Positions 25,060 through 34,106 of a DNA stretch of 64,000 nt are shown one piece after another. The DNA lies in NCBI GenBank assembly GCA_039933775.1, contig JBDTNK010000001.1, forward strand, positions 1 to 64,000, in the 5' to 3' direction. Position 1 is the first letter of the stretch. The number at the start of each line of letters is the position of its first letter. The notes under the pieces are model-generated. The model made no database searches, was not told where the DNA came from, and saw only the letters and a list, made by a program, of their open reading frames with translations. The stretch comes from JBDTNK01 sp039933775 (GTDB taxonomy: Bacteria; Chloroflexota; Limnocylindria; QHBO01). Made by a program: the position numbers and the translations under genes.

Positions 25060-26570
25060 GCTCCACGTCCGTCGGCGCCGAGGCGCCGCTCGCCACGACG
25101 CTGGCACTCTTTGCGCGCCTCGAGGAGCTGGGCGTTCGTTACTGCCATTGGAAGAGCACGCCGTCGCTGGGGACCGCCCTGGCCGGACGGACTGACCTCG
25201 ACCTGCTCGTCGAGCGGGAAGATGCCGATCGCTTCGCGGAGGCGGCTCGCGGCCTCGGCTTCAAGCCGTTCATCTCACATGCGAGCCGACGCTTTCCGGC
25301 AGTCGAGGACCTTCTCGGCTACGACGAGGAGACCGGGCGCCTCATCCACCTGCACGTGTATTACCAGCTCATCCTGGGTGAGCACTACATCAAGAACCAC
25401 CGCCTGCCATTCGAGCGGGCGCTCATCGGAAGCAGTGTGCTGCGCGATCGCGTTCGGGTGCCGCCACCCGAACTCGAAGTGGCAATCCTGGCGTATCGCA
25501 CGCTGCTGAAGTATCGGGATACCGATGCACTGAAGGATCAGCTGGGCCTCGGGCGCCGTGGCGGGATTCCCCGCGAGGCGCTCGCCGAGCTGCGAGCGCT
25601 GATCGCAAGCACCACGCCGGATGCTGTCGGTCGGGCCATCGAGGCCGAGCTCCCCGGCCTTGCGCCTGGTCCGGTCGTCGGTCTGATCGAGCTCGTGGGA
25701 GACAACGCGCGCGACGCCGTGGCGCTCCTTCACCTGCGCCGCGAAGCACGCACCGCGCTGCGCGCGTATGAACGAGTGCCGGCAGGTACGGCCTGGTGGC
25801 GGTACGTGCGCGCTCGAGCATCGGGCGTGTGGCCCTTCCGCATCGTCACGCGCAGTGCCGGTCGGCGTGCCGTAAAGCGCAAGTCGCCGCGCGCAGGTGG
25901 CCTCGTCGTCGCGGTCATCGGGTCCGATGGGGCCGGTAAGTCGACCGCGATAGAGCACATCGTCGACTGGCTTGGCTGGCGCCTGAACGTATCGGTGCAG
26001 TACCTGGGCTCTTCGCAGCCATCGCGGACGACGGCCAGCGTGAAGCGGGTCGCCAAGCTCGGCCGCGCGCTTGCCCGGCGCCTCCCAGGCGGTGCCGATG
26101 AAGCGCCGTCGGGCGGCGTGGTCGGGGTGCTCCTAGCGCTGCGGCACCTCGCCGACGCCCGCGACCGAGAGCGCCGCGCCCGGGTTGCCCACAGGCTCGC
26201 ATCGCAGGGCGTTCTCGTCCTGCTGGATCGGTACCCTCTGCCGGGCGTGCTCGTTGCTGGTCGGCCGCTGGACGGTCCGCGAATCCGGCTCACGCTCGCT
26301 GCCGGCTCCAGACTCCTGCGCATGCTGGCCGAACGGGAGGAGCGCATCTACCGACGGCTGCCGCGGCCGGATCATCTGCTCGTGCTGCGGGTCTCACCTG
26401 AAGTCGCGCGCGTACGACGGCCTGACCATGTGGCCAAAGACCTCGCGGCACGGACGGCAGCGCTCGATCGCCTCGAGGGAATCACGATCCCGATGACGAT
26501 GATCGACGCCGATCAGCCGCTGGAGCGGGTCCAGGCCGACGTGCGGGCGGCGCTCTGGCGCCTCCTGTGA
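25056..26570 (+). CDS. Nucleotidyltransferase-like / thymidylate-kinase-like fusion protein
   Basis: 504 residues, started in an ATGA overlap. The N-terminal part (about 1-200) resembles the nucleotidyltransferase-fold proteins of glycan clusters, with YCHWKS near residue 30 and a TDLDLLV acidic motif near 50. The C-terminal part is a P-loop kinase related to thymidylate kinase: Walker A GSDGAGKST (289-297), LLDRYPLPG in the DR(Y/H) position, and a basic lid region. Such proteins occur in bacterial polysaccharide loci, but their reaction is not established to my knowledge. A nucleotide- or sugar-phosphorylating role is plausible. The next gene is also a P-loop fusion, so the two probably act together. 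Confidence 0.7.
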   Translation: MSSTSVGAEAPLATTLALFARLEELGVRYCHWKSTPSLGTALAGRTDLDLLVEREDADRFAEAARGLGFKPFISHASRRFPAVEDLLGYDEETGRLIHLHVYYQLILGEHYIKNHRLPFERALIGSSVLRDRVRVPPPELEVAILAYRTLLKYRDTDALKDQLGLGRRGGIPREALAELRALIASTTPDAVGRAIEAELPGLAPGPVVGLIELVGDNARDAVALLHLRREARTALRAYERVPAGTAWWRYVRARASGVWPFRIVTRSAGRRAVKRKSPRAGGLVVAVIGSDGAGKSTAIEHIVDWLGWRLNVSVQYLGSSQPSRTTASVKRVAKLGRALARRLPGGADEAPSGGVVGVLLALRHLADARDRERRARVAHRLASQGVLVLLDRYPLPGVLVAGRPLDGPRIRLTLAAGSRLLRMLAEREERIYRRLPRPDHLLVLRVSPEVARVRRPDHVAKDLAARTAALDRLEGITIPMTMIDADQPLERVQADVRAALWRLL

Positions 26571-28342
26571 GGACGATCGAGTTCGCTGGCGCCGTCGGCA
26601 GCGGCAAGAGCACACTTGCGCCGGAGCTTGTCCGGCTGCTGCGGGAGGCGGGAATTGACGCGGTCGGGCAAACGGACGCGCTCGCCGGACTCGTGAGCCG
26701 CCGGGTCGGGCTCGCCGTCGATGCGCCCCACGGTGCTGCTTTCGCCGCAACCCATCCTCGTCTCATGCTCCTCGTCGCCCGGGTGTTGGCGCGCGCCGCG
26801 ACCGATCGATCACATCGCCGCCGCATCGCGGGTCTCGTACTGCGGCTTGGTGCGCGGCGGCAGTTCCTGGAGTCCACGCTCGCGCCCGACAGGACCGTCG
26901 TGATCGACGAGGGTTTCGTGCAGCGCGCCGTCAACGTCTTCGCCTGGGCCCCTGGACCGCTGCCGGTGCGCGACCTAGCGCGCTACTTCAGACTGGCCCC
27001 CATCGGGGACGTGGTCGTGATGGTCCAGGTTGATGGCCGTGTCGCCCGAGGGCGCGCGCGAGCTCGAGGGCTGCCGCAACGGGTCGCAGCGAAGCCAGTT
27101 GAAGAGGCCGAGCGATTCTTGGCAAGAGCGGAGCAGGTGGTTGATGCGGCCGGCCGAGTGCTCCAGTCGCTCGGCGTGCCGACGATCGTGGTGAACAATG
27201 ACGGTACGCGCGAGGGGGCGGTCGACGCGCTGCGCGGACACCTGCCGCAGCTGGCGGGCGCAGCGCAGCCGCCGCGCATGAAGTTTGGCCCGCTCGCATT
27301 GTCCCGCCCGCGCCGGCGGGGCCGGGCGGCCGTCACTCCAACGGGACTCGAGGCCGCGATGGACGCGCTCGGGATTGGTACCTGGCGGCTGCTGCGTCCG
27401 CTTGGCCGGGCCACCGGCCGCAGCGGGTCTGCGCTCGTCGAGACGCCCGCCGGGCCGCTCGTGCTCAAGCGCTATAAGGCCAGCGTGCCGATCGATCAGG
27501 TACGCGTCGAGCACGAGATTCTCCGCGAGCTCGAGGCGCTTCAGTTTCCGGCACCCCGGCTCCGAGCGAGCTCGGACGGCACAACGATCATCGATGCCAG
27601 CGGGGCGATGTTCGCCGCGTTCGGCTACCTCGACGGCTATCGACGCTCAGACGACGTGCTCCGGCCGGGGTGGTTGCAGCCGGCCACGGCGCGACTCCAC
27701 GGTTCGGCGCTTGGCGCGCTGCACGCTGCGCTCGCGGGCTTCGTCCCCGAAACAACGAGCCCGCACGGCTTGGACCGCAACGCGCCGGGCCGCCGAGCTC
27801 GCGATCTGCAGTGGCACGAGGACCTCCTCGATGAGGTCGAGCGCAGTCCACGCGCACCTCGCCTTCGGGAGGAGCTCGCCGAGCTGCGCCACGTCCTCCC
27901 CGAGAGCGACGCGCGGGTGTCGGCCGCGGAGCTGTCGGCAGGAGTGGTGCATGGCGACTTCGGGCCATACAACGTTCTTATCCGGGATGGCGCGCCGCTC
28001 TTCATCGTCGACTACGAGCTTGCGCGACTGGACTGGCGCGTCGTGGATCTGGCAGCGGCACTCCCGCGATACCTCGGACGCCGGCGCGGCCGCGACGCGG
28101 AGCGACGCCTGAGTCGATTCCTGGATGGGTATCGGTCCAAGGTGGGCCTTTTGCCGCAGGAGCTGCGAGCGCTGCCGGCGGTGTTGGCCTTCCTTAGCCT
28201 GCGCCGGGCTGCGGTTCTGCTGGGCCGCTGGATCGATCAGCCTGGAGACGCAGCGCCCTGGGAGGTCATCGAAAAACTGATGCTCGCGCGCACCATCGCT
28301 GCAGGTGATCACGTAATCGCACGCGTGGCGCGCACATTCTGA
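26567..28342 (+). CDS. P-loop kinase fused to an APH-type phosphotransferase
   Basis: 591 residues, GTG start overlapping the previous stop (GTGA). Residues 1-230 are a P-loop NTPase/kinase-like domain with Walker A GAVGSGKST (8-16) and VVIDEGFVQR as a Walker B-like strand. Residues about 270-570 are an aminoglycoside-phosphotransferase/choline-kinase-like domain: catalytic loop HGDFGPYN (His462, Asp464, Asn469) and IVDYELARLDW as the second metal motif. APH-fold enzymes phosphorylate small alcohols, including sugars and choline. In this setting the substrate may be a polysaccharide precursor, but it is unknown. The two-kinase fusion is unusual. Confidence 0.7.
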   Translation: MRTIEFAGAVGSGKSTLAPELVRLLREAGIDAVGQTDALAGLVSRRVGLAVDAPHGAAFAATHPRLMLLVARVLARAATDRSHRRRIAGLVLRLGARRQFLESTLAPDRTVVIDEGFVQRAVNVFAWAPGPLPVRDLARYFRLAPIGDVVVMVQVDGRVARGRARARGLPQRVAAKPVEEAERFLARAEQVVDAAGRVLQSLGVPTIVVNNDGTREGAVDALRGHLPQLAGAAQPPRMKFGPLALSRPRRRGRAAVTPTGLEAAMDALGIGTWRLLRPLGRATGRSGSALVETPAGPLVLKRYKASVPIDQVRVEHEILRELEALQFPAPRLRASSDGTTIIDASGAMFAAFGYLDGYRRSDDVLRPGWLQPATARLHGSALGALHAALAGFVPETTSPHGLDRNAPGRRARDLQWHEDLLDEVERSPRAPRLREELAELRHVLPESDARVSAAELSAGVVHGDFGPYNVLIRDGAPLFIVDYELARLDWRVVDLAAALPRYLGRRRGRDAERRLSRFLDGYRSKVGLLPQELRALPAVLAFLSLRRAAVLLGRWIDQPGDAAPWEVIEKLMLARTIAAGDHVIARVARTF

Positions 28343-28381
28343 GGAATCCGACTCTGGACGGGTCACACAGGAGGGGGCACA

Positions 28382-28414
28382 ATGGGCCATCCGCAATCAT
28401 CCAACAGTACTTGA
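28382..28414 (+). CDS. Possible 10-codon leader peptide (or interrupted N-terminus)
   Basis: An excellent AGGAGGGGG Shine-Dalgarno (28369-28377) is followed by ATG at 28382 and the reading MGHPQSSNST, then TGA at 28412-28414. The stop overlaps the Shine-Dalgarno of the next gene (GAGGGGG, 28413-28419) and is in the same frame as it. It is either a leader peptide coupling translation or the remnant of an earlier start cut off by a TGA. Confidence 0.35.
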   Translation: MGHPQSSNST

Positions 28415-28429
28415 GGGGGCGTGCCCGCC

Positions 28430-30676
28430 GTGCCGAAAATCTTGAAGGTCGTCGCTGTTCTGGCGGTGACGTTCGCGCTCATTGCCCCGGGCCTCGTGGT
28501 GGCCAAGAACGACAAGGCGACCGCGCCGCAGCAGGCGTTTGTCCGATTGTTGCGTCACATCGAGGTGGCTGAGTTCGGGATCGCGCATCCTGCCGGGCTG
28601 GCGTATGTCCCGGCCACGCGCGCGCTGCTCGTCATCGACGCGTCCGGCGCGGCGAGCCATCTGGTTGGCGTCAGCGAGGACGACCTTGGGCCCGTTGCGC
28701 TGCCTGCCGTGCCAGATTCGGCCGCGGCGGTGACGTTCGACGCGGCCACGAGCGCCCTCGTCGTCATCGACGGCAGCGCCGTCGTGAACGAGGTCGCGGC
28801 ACCAAACGGCCGCCCATCTGGTCCTCCGACGCAGGGCCGCGCCGTCGCTCCCCAGACCGTGACCGGCACGGCAATAAGTGGAGGTGAGCTGCTCGTGGGC
28901 GACGGCAGCGGCTTCGTCGCGCTTGCGCCGGACGCTTCGCGCGGGTCGAGGCGTGTCGACATGAGCCGCCTGGGAGAGCCGCTTGTTGGCATCGCCGTCG
29001 ATCCGGAGAGCGGACATCTCTACACCTTGGGCAGCAGGTCGCGGACGCTCTTCGAGCTCGACACGACCGGAACCGTGCTGTCCACGCGCGATCTCTCGAC
29101 GCTCGGGCTGAGCGAGCCCCAGGCCATTGTGGCCGCGCCCAGCGCCGACACGACGGACGATGCGACGGCGATCAGCCTATTCGTCGCCGATGCCGGCCCA
29201 AGCGGCGGCACGGGGACGGTTGTCGAGCTGGGTCTACAGGCACCGCAGATTTCCCCACAGCTGGCCCTCGCGGCGGCGAGCAACGCGACCCTCGTCCGCA
29301 CGATCGACACATCCGGATGGCCAAGCCCGGATCCTTCGGGCATCGCCTACAACACGGCGAGTAATCGGCTCATGGTCGTCGACGGTGAGATCGACGAGAT
29401 GCAGATCTATTCCGGGTTCAATGGCTACGAGTCGACGCTCACCGGTACGCTCCTGCGGACGTTCGACACGCTCGGCTGGCGGTCCACCGGACCGTGTGGT
29501 GGCCAATCAGGTCTCCAGACCTGCCTGAACAAGGAACCGGTCGGCGTCGCGATCAACCCGACGAATGGCCACGTCTTCGTTTCGAACGACTCGAAGAAGA
29601 CGGTCTGGGAGGTCACTCCCGGTGGTGACGGCGTCGTAGGCGGCAGCGATGACGTGCTGCGCTCGTTCCGGCTCGATACTCTCGGCGTCGGCGATCCCGA
29701 AGGCCTCGGGATCGGCGGCGGACGGCTCTGGGTCGCCGACGGCACGAACCGCGAGATCTGGTCGCTCGCCCCGGGTAACGACGGGCTCTTCGGGACGCCC
29801 GACGACCCCATCGCCCACTTCGACACTGATTCGCTCGGTGAGCCGGATCCGGAGGGCGTCGACTACGATTCCGCGACCGGACACCTGTGGGTCGTGAGTA
29901 ACGACACCCAGCAGACACTGCTCGAGGTCACGACTTCGGGTTCGCCGGTGCAGGTCGTGGACATCTCGGCGTCTCAGGCACGCTCGCCAGGCGGCGTGGC
30001 GGTTGGACCAGCGAGCGGCGGTTCGGGTCGCAGCGTCTACGTCGCGGATCGCGGTGTCGACAACAATGACAATCCGAACGAAAATGACGGACGCATCTAC
30101 GAGCTGGCGATCGGCTCCGCGCCAGATCCTACGCCGACACCGGTGCCCACCCCAACGCCCGTCCCCACCGCCACGCCGATTCCGACGGCGACGCCGAGCG
30201 CGACACCATCGGCGACACCGGTTCCGCCGGGCACCAACCTGGTGGTCAACGGCGACTTCGAGGCCGACGTCAATGGGGACGGCCCGGACAACTGGTCGAC
30301 GCACGAGCATTTCACTCGGTCGACCACGGCCGCTCACGCAGGGACGTACGGTGGCTTGCACAGCGCGACAGATGGGAGCCGATACAACATCCAGCAGGAT
30401 GTGCCGGTCGTGGGTGGCAACGCATACGACTTCAGCGGCTGGGTCAACATCCCGAACGCCAATGGCACGACGCGGTTTATCCTGAAGGTCCAATGGCGTA
30501 GCAATCGGAATCTTGGCGTGACTGAGATCGCGAAGTTCACGACCGCGACCAGCGGGTGGGTCCAGGTCAATGATTCGGTAACGGCGCCTGCGGGTGCCAC
30601 GGCAGCTCGACTGATCATGACGCTGCGGAACTTCAACGGGACCGTCTGGGTCGACGATTTTCGCCTGCAGCGCTGA
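28430..30676 (+). CDS. Exported beta-propeller protein with C-terminal carbohydrate-binding module
   Basis: 748 residues from a GTG at 28430 (an in-frame GTG at 28421 lies too close to the GAGGGGG at 28413-28419). An N-terminal signal peptide (KILKVVAVLAVTFALIAPGLVVA) is followed by NHL/SMP-30-like propeller repeats to about residue 560, recognisable by recurring phrases such as NPTNGHVFVSND, GGGRLWVADG and ATGHLWVVSND. A Thr/Pro linker (about 565-600) leads to a C-terminal CBM4/9-like beta-sandwich starting LVVNGDFEAD and ending VWVDDFRL. No enzyme motif is seen. It probably binds extracellular polysaccharide, and lies between the EPS kinases and the polymerase/ligase gene. Confidence 0.8.
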   Translation: MPKILKVVAVLAVTFALIAPGLVVAKNDKATAPQQAFVRLLRHIEVAEFGIAHPAGLAYVPATRALLVIDASGAASHLVGVSEDDLGPVALPAVPDSAAAVTFDAATSALVVIDGSAVVNEVAAPNGRPSGPPTQGRAVAPQTVTGTAISGGELLVGDGSGFVALAPDASRGSRRVDMSRLGEPLVGIAVDPESGHLYTLGSRSRTLFELDTTGTVLSTRDLSTLGLSEPQAIVAAPSADTTDDATAISLFVADAGPSGGTGTVVELGLQAPQISPQLALAAASNATLVRTIDTSGWPSPDPSGIAYNTASNRLMVVDGEIDEMQIYSGFNGYESTLTGTLLRTFDTLGWRSTGPCGGQSGLQTCLNKEPVGVAINPTNGHVFVSNDSKKTVWEVTPGGDGVVGGSDDVLRSFRLDTLGVGDPEGLGIGGGRLWVADGTNREIWSLAPGNDGLFGTPDDPIAHFDTDSLGEPDPEGVDYDSATGHLWVVSNDTQQTLLEVTTSGSPVQVVDISASQARSPGGVAVGPASGGSGRSVYVADRGVDNNDNPNENDGRIYELAIGSAPDPTPTPVPTPTPVPTATPIPTATPSATPSATPVPPGTNLVVNGDFEADVNGDGPDNWSTHEHFTRSTTAAHAGTYGGLHSATDGSRYNIQQDVPVVGGNAYDFSGWVNIPNANGTTRFILKVQWRSNRNLGVTEIAKFTTATSGWVQVNDSVTAPAGATAARLIMTLRNFNGTVWVDDFRLQR

Positions 30677-30697
30677 ACCCGGAAATCGCACCCGTCC

Positions 30698-32158
30698 ATG
30701 ACCTCGCGGGCTGAACCGGTCAACCGGCCGCCGATCGCTGCCCTTGCACTGGGCCGGCCGTTCGACGCGCGCTGGAGCGGTGTCGCGACCGTGGTCGTTG
30801 GCATCCTGGCTGGACTGGCGATCGCCTATTTGATCGCAACCGGCAATGGCCAGATGGCCATCGGAGCCGCCCTCGCGGTGCCCATCGCCGCGCTGGTGGT
30901 CGGCGATCCATTCATCGGGGTGATCCTCTGGGTCCTCACCGTCCCGTATTTCAGCGGCCTTTCCGCCGAGACCGGGCCGGTGATCTGGGCCGTCCATCGG
31001 TTCGGCATCCCTGCGGTGATCGTGCTGACCGCGGTTCACAGCCGCCTGGGATGGCGTCGCTGGGGCCTCCGCGTCGGGTGGGTCGATCTGTTTCTTGCGG
31101 CATTCATCGCGATCGGGCTAGTGAACATCGTGTTCCTGGCACCAAACACACAGCGCATGATCGCGTCGTTCTACGACAAGATGATTGTCCCGATCGCGCT
31201 CTTCTGGCTGATCCGAGCGATGGCACCTCGCCGCCGGGAGCTGCGCATGCTGGTCGGGGCGGGGCTGATTACGCTGGTGACCCAGTCGACCATCGGCTTG
31301 CTGTCCTGGGTGGCCCCGAGCGTGCTTCCCTCAGCTTGGCTCGGGCGCGCCGGAGAGCGCACGACCGGCACGCTCGGCGGCCCTGCTCCGTTCACGATCA
31401 CGCTCGTCCTTTTCGGGATCATCGCGGTCCACGCAGCGGCCCAGTCGCCCTCGGTGCGGCATCGGGCGGTCATGATCGGTGCCACCCTGCTCGCGGCGGT
31501 TGCGATCTTCCTGTCGCTCTCTCGTGGGAGCTGGTTAGGCGCGGGCATCGCCTTCACCGGGGTCGCATTGATCCACCGCCGTCTCGTGGGGCTCATGGCA
31601 GTCATCGCAGTCTTGACGATCGTAGCGCTGAGCGCCGGACCGCTCGCCGAGCAGGTGGCCTTCGCCCAGGAGCGGATAGGTGACGACGACACGGTGGAGT
31701 CGCGAATTGTCACGAACGATGCATCGCTGCGCATGATCGAGGCACAGCCGATCATCGGGTTTGGCTTCGGAAACTTCGAGCGATACGACGAGTCGTTCAA
31801 ACGGCGCGTGGGCGACATCCCGCTGAAGTTGGGTGGGAGTTCCCACAATACCTACCTGGCAATGCTCGCGGAGCAGGGCATTCCCGCCACCACGCTCTAC
31901 CTCGCCGTGCCGGTCGTCCTCCTCGCGACGACGTTCCTTCGCTGGCGGGACCTGCCGCCTTCTGGCCTGGGCAGCCGCGTGTTCGTGGCAGCCCTGTGGC
32001 TCGCGATCATCGACATGTTCGTGGTCCAGAATTTCCTCGAGATGATCCACTCATCGTACTGGGCGACTTCCCTCTGGTGGCTGACGCTCGGCCTCATCGC
32101 ATCGGTTCTCGACCGCGCCGACGAGCGACGGCGGTTCGATACCGCGGTGGACCGATGA
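30698..32158 (+). CDS. O-antigen ligase / polymerase-like membrane protein (Wzy_C family)
   Basis: 486 residues with about 11-12 transmembrane helices. The family signature region contains SLSRGSWLG and, in the large external loop, GFGFGNFERY followed by GSSHNTYLAMLAEQG, whose His is the conserved residue of WaaL/Wzy-type enzymes. It either polymerises repeat units or transfers the finished chain; the choice cannot be made by eye, but with flippase and Wzz-like proteins in the same cluster a polymerase role is reasonable. The stop overlaps the first of four consecutive sulfotransferase genes (ATGA). Confidence 0.88.
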   Translation: MTSRAEPVNRPPIAALALGRPFDARWSGVATVVVGILAGLAIAYLIATGNGQMAIGAALAVPIAALVVGDPFIGVILWVLTVPYFSGLSAETGPVIWAVHRFGIPAVIVLTAVHSRLGWRRWGLRVGWVDLFLAAFIAIGLVNIVFLAPNTQRMIASFYDKMIVPIALFWLIRAMAPRRRELRMLVGAGLITLVTQSTIGLLSWVAPSVLPSAWLGRAGERTTGTLGGPAPFTITLVLFGIIAVHAAAQSPSVRHRAVMIGATLLAAVAIFLSLSRGSWLGAGIAFTGVALIHRRLVGLMAVIAVLTIVALSAGPLAEQVAFAQERIGDDDTVESRIVTNDASLRMIEAQPIIGFGFGNFERYDESFKRRVGDIPLKLGGSSHNTYLAMLAEQGIPATTLYLAVPVVLLATTFLRWRDLPPSGLGSRVFVAALWLAIIDMFVVQNFLEMIHSSYWATSLWWLTLGLIASVLDRADERRRFDTAVDR

Positions 32159-33120
32159 TCACCCCCACCGCTGAACCGCTGCCGGTGCCGCCACCAGAGC
32201 GGATCGACTCGATCTTCGTCGTCGGTCTCAGCCGGAGCGGCACGACGCTGCTGCGCAACATCCTGAACCGCCACGACGCCATCGCCATCGCGCCCGAGAA
32301 CCACTTTCTTGGGCATCTCATCGCCAGTGAGGGCGTGCGGCACAAGCTCCGCCGCTTCGGCGACTTATCCGACGACGCACGGCTTCGCAGCATGGTCGAC
32401 TTTTTTTACGACGGCGGTCTGAGCCGCGCCAGCCGGCTGCGTGACCCGAGCCGCTTCTGGGCGTGGCTCGCCAAGCGCGTCCCTCGCGAAGAGCTCTTCG
32501 CGCGGCTGGTAGCGACAGATCGCAGCGAGCGAGCGATCTTCGGGGCCGTGCTGGATGCCTATGCGGTGCGGAAGGGTAAGCGGATTCGCGGCGAGAAGAC
32601 GCCGGCCCATCTGCGCTACGTGCCGACGCTGCTTGACTGGTATCCCGGAGCCCGCGTGATTCACATGATGCGCGACCCCCGTGCGATCTTCGTGTCGGAG
32701 CTGCGGCGGCGACGAGCGACCGGCGGCGGCAAACCCTATCGGTTCCTGGCGGCTGTACCGCCGCTGCTTGCCGCCTTCGTGCTGATCGAGACGACCGTCA
32801 TCTGGGTCGAGGGGGCGTGGCGCGCGGGGCGCTACGGGCGCACGTTCCGTGGTCGGTATCGGATGCTTCGGTTCGAGGATCTCGTCCGCCGTCCCGAGGT
32901 CGAGCTGCGCCAAGTCTGCGCATGGCTCGGCCTCGACTTCCAGGAAGAGATGCTCGAACAGCACGTGGTCAGCGTCGGTGCGCGGCTTGGCGAGCAGGGC
33001 ATCGACAGCGAGGCGGCGACGCGCTGGCAGAGCAACATCCCCGCGTGGGCCGATTGGTGGTTCCGCACCGCCCTCCGTGGCCGCCTGCGAACTTTCGGAT
33101 ACGAGACGGCAGACCGATGA
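32155..33120 (+). CDS. Sulfotransferase (2 of 9)
   Basis: 321 residues, ATGA-coupled to the ligase-like gene. The PAPS 5'-phosphosulfate loop is GLSRSGTTLLRN near residue 25, and the 3'-phosphate motif is HMMRDPRAIFVSELRRR. GEKTPAHL between them matches the conserved substrate-side GxKTP of bacterial sulfotransferases. It is closest in layout to the minus-strand sulfotransferase at 36038, which shares APETHFF- and RDPRAIF-type motifs. Probably cytosolic: no signal or membrane helix is evident. Confidence 0.88.
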   Translation: MITPTAEPLPVPPPERIDSIFVVGLSRSGTTLLRNILNRHDAIAIAPENHFLGHLIASEGVRHKLRRFGDLSDDARLRSMVDFFYDGGLSRASRLRDPSRFWAWLAKRVPREELFARLVATDRSERAIFGAVLDAYAVRKGKRIRGEKTPAHLRYVPTLLDWYPGARVIHMMRDPRAIFVSELRRRRATGGGKPYRFLAAVPPLLAAFVLIETTVIWVEGAWRAGRYGRTFRGRYRMLRFEDLVRRPEVELRQVCAWLGLDFQEEMLEQHVVSVGARLGEQGIDSEAATRWQSNIPAWADWWFRTALRGRLRTFGYETADR

Positions 33121-34106
33121 CGGCTGAGCCGGCCGGTCCCATCTTCATTGGCGGACCTGATCGCTGCGGCAAGACGCTCGTCGCGGCGCTGCTCGGCTCG
33201 CACTCGCGGATCGCGATCCCGGTGGTGGGCTCCAACGTATGGACGCTCTTCTACGGCCGCTTCGGCGATCTCGAGGTTGACGCCAACTTCGACCGTTGTC
33301 TCGCGGCGCTGATGGCATACAAACACATCCGGTTTCTGGATCCGGACGAGGCGCGGCTGCGTCAGGCCCTGCGCCGTGGGGGACGGACCTACGCCAGGCT
33401 CTTTGCTGCCATCCAGGCGCAGCACGCCGAGCGACTCGCCAAGCCGCGATGGGGGGACCAGACTGGCCTCGTGGAGGCCTACGCCGACGAGATCTTCGCC
33501 GCGTACCGGGGTGTGAGGATGATCCACATGGTTCGAGACCCGCGCGACCGCTACGACGCATCACTCAGTCTCTGGCCCGAGGGGAAGCTCCGAGCCGGCG
33601 GTGCAACCGCGCGCTGGCTCTACTCCGTGCGTCTGGCCGAGCAGAACGCCGCGCGCTACGGTGACTCCTACCGGATTCAGCACTATGAAGCGCTCGTCCA
33701 CGATCCCGAGGCGACGATTCGGGAGCTATGTGCCTTCGTGGGCGAGGCGTTTGAGCCCGCCATGATGGAAATGGGTGACATGCCGACCTACCGGGCGAAG
33801 CTGGAGGCAGGCAGATCCCGGTCGAGCGCCGGGCCGCTGATCAGCGACGCGTTCGTCGGAATCTTCCGCGGCCGTCTGGCCCCGGCTGAGCTCGCCTTCA
33901 TGCAGTCGCGAGCCGGCTCGACGATGAGACGTCACGGATACGCCCTCGAGCAGGTGCAGATGGGAAACGTTGCGCGGCTCCGCTACCTGGCGCTCGACTG
34001 GCCGCTCGACGCATTGCGTCTCGCTGCATGGCGAGCACGGACCATCGTTTCGCGGATCGCCCCGCGGTTCGCCGGCCGGCAGCCGCCGCGACGTCATCTG
34101 GCATGA
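33117..34106 (+). CDS. Sulfotransferase-like protein (3 of 9), variant phosphosulfate loop
   Basis: 329 residues, ATGA-coupled. Clear paralogue of the gene at 35034: shared N-terminal AGPxFxGG, FYGRFGDL, PRWGD and MIRDPRDRY-type segments in the same order. The PAPS loop reads GPDRCGKT (residues 13-20) where the family has RSGTT, which makes it look like a classical GK[ST] loop. The 3'-phosphate motif HMVRDPRDRYDASLS is intact. It probably still binds a phosphorylated nucleotide, but activity with PAPS needs testing. Confidence 0.8.
   Translation: MTAEPAGPIFIGGPDRCGKTLVAALLGSHSRIAIPVVGSNVWTLFYGRFGDLEVDANFDRCLAALMAYKHIRFLDPDEARLRQALRRGGRTYARLFAAIQAQHAERLAKPRWGDQTGLVEAYADEIFAAYRGVRMIHMVRDPRDRYDASLSLWPEGKLRAGGATARWLYSVRLAEQNAARYGDSYRIQHYEALVHDPEATIRELCAFVGEAFEPAMMEMGDMPTYRAKLEAGRSRSSAGPLISDAFVGIFRGRLAPAELAFMQSRAGSTMRRHGYALEQVQMGNVARLRYLALDWPLDALRLAAWRARTIVSRIAPRFAGRQPPRRHLA

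Noticed and set aside
30121..30237. CCGACGCC-type repeats in the propeller-CBM gene
   Set aside because: Codon-level repetition of a Thr/Pro linker between domains, common in exported proteins; not an independent element.
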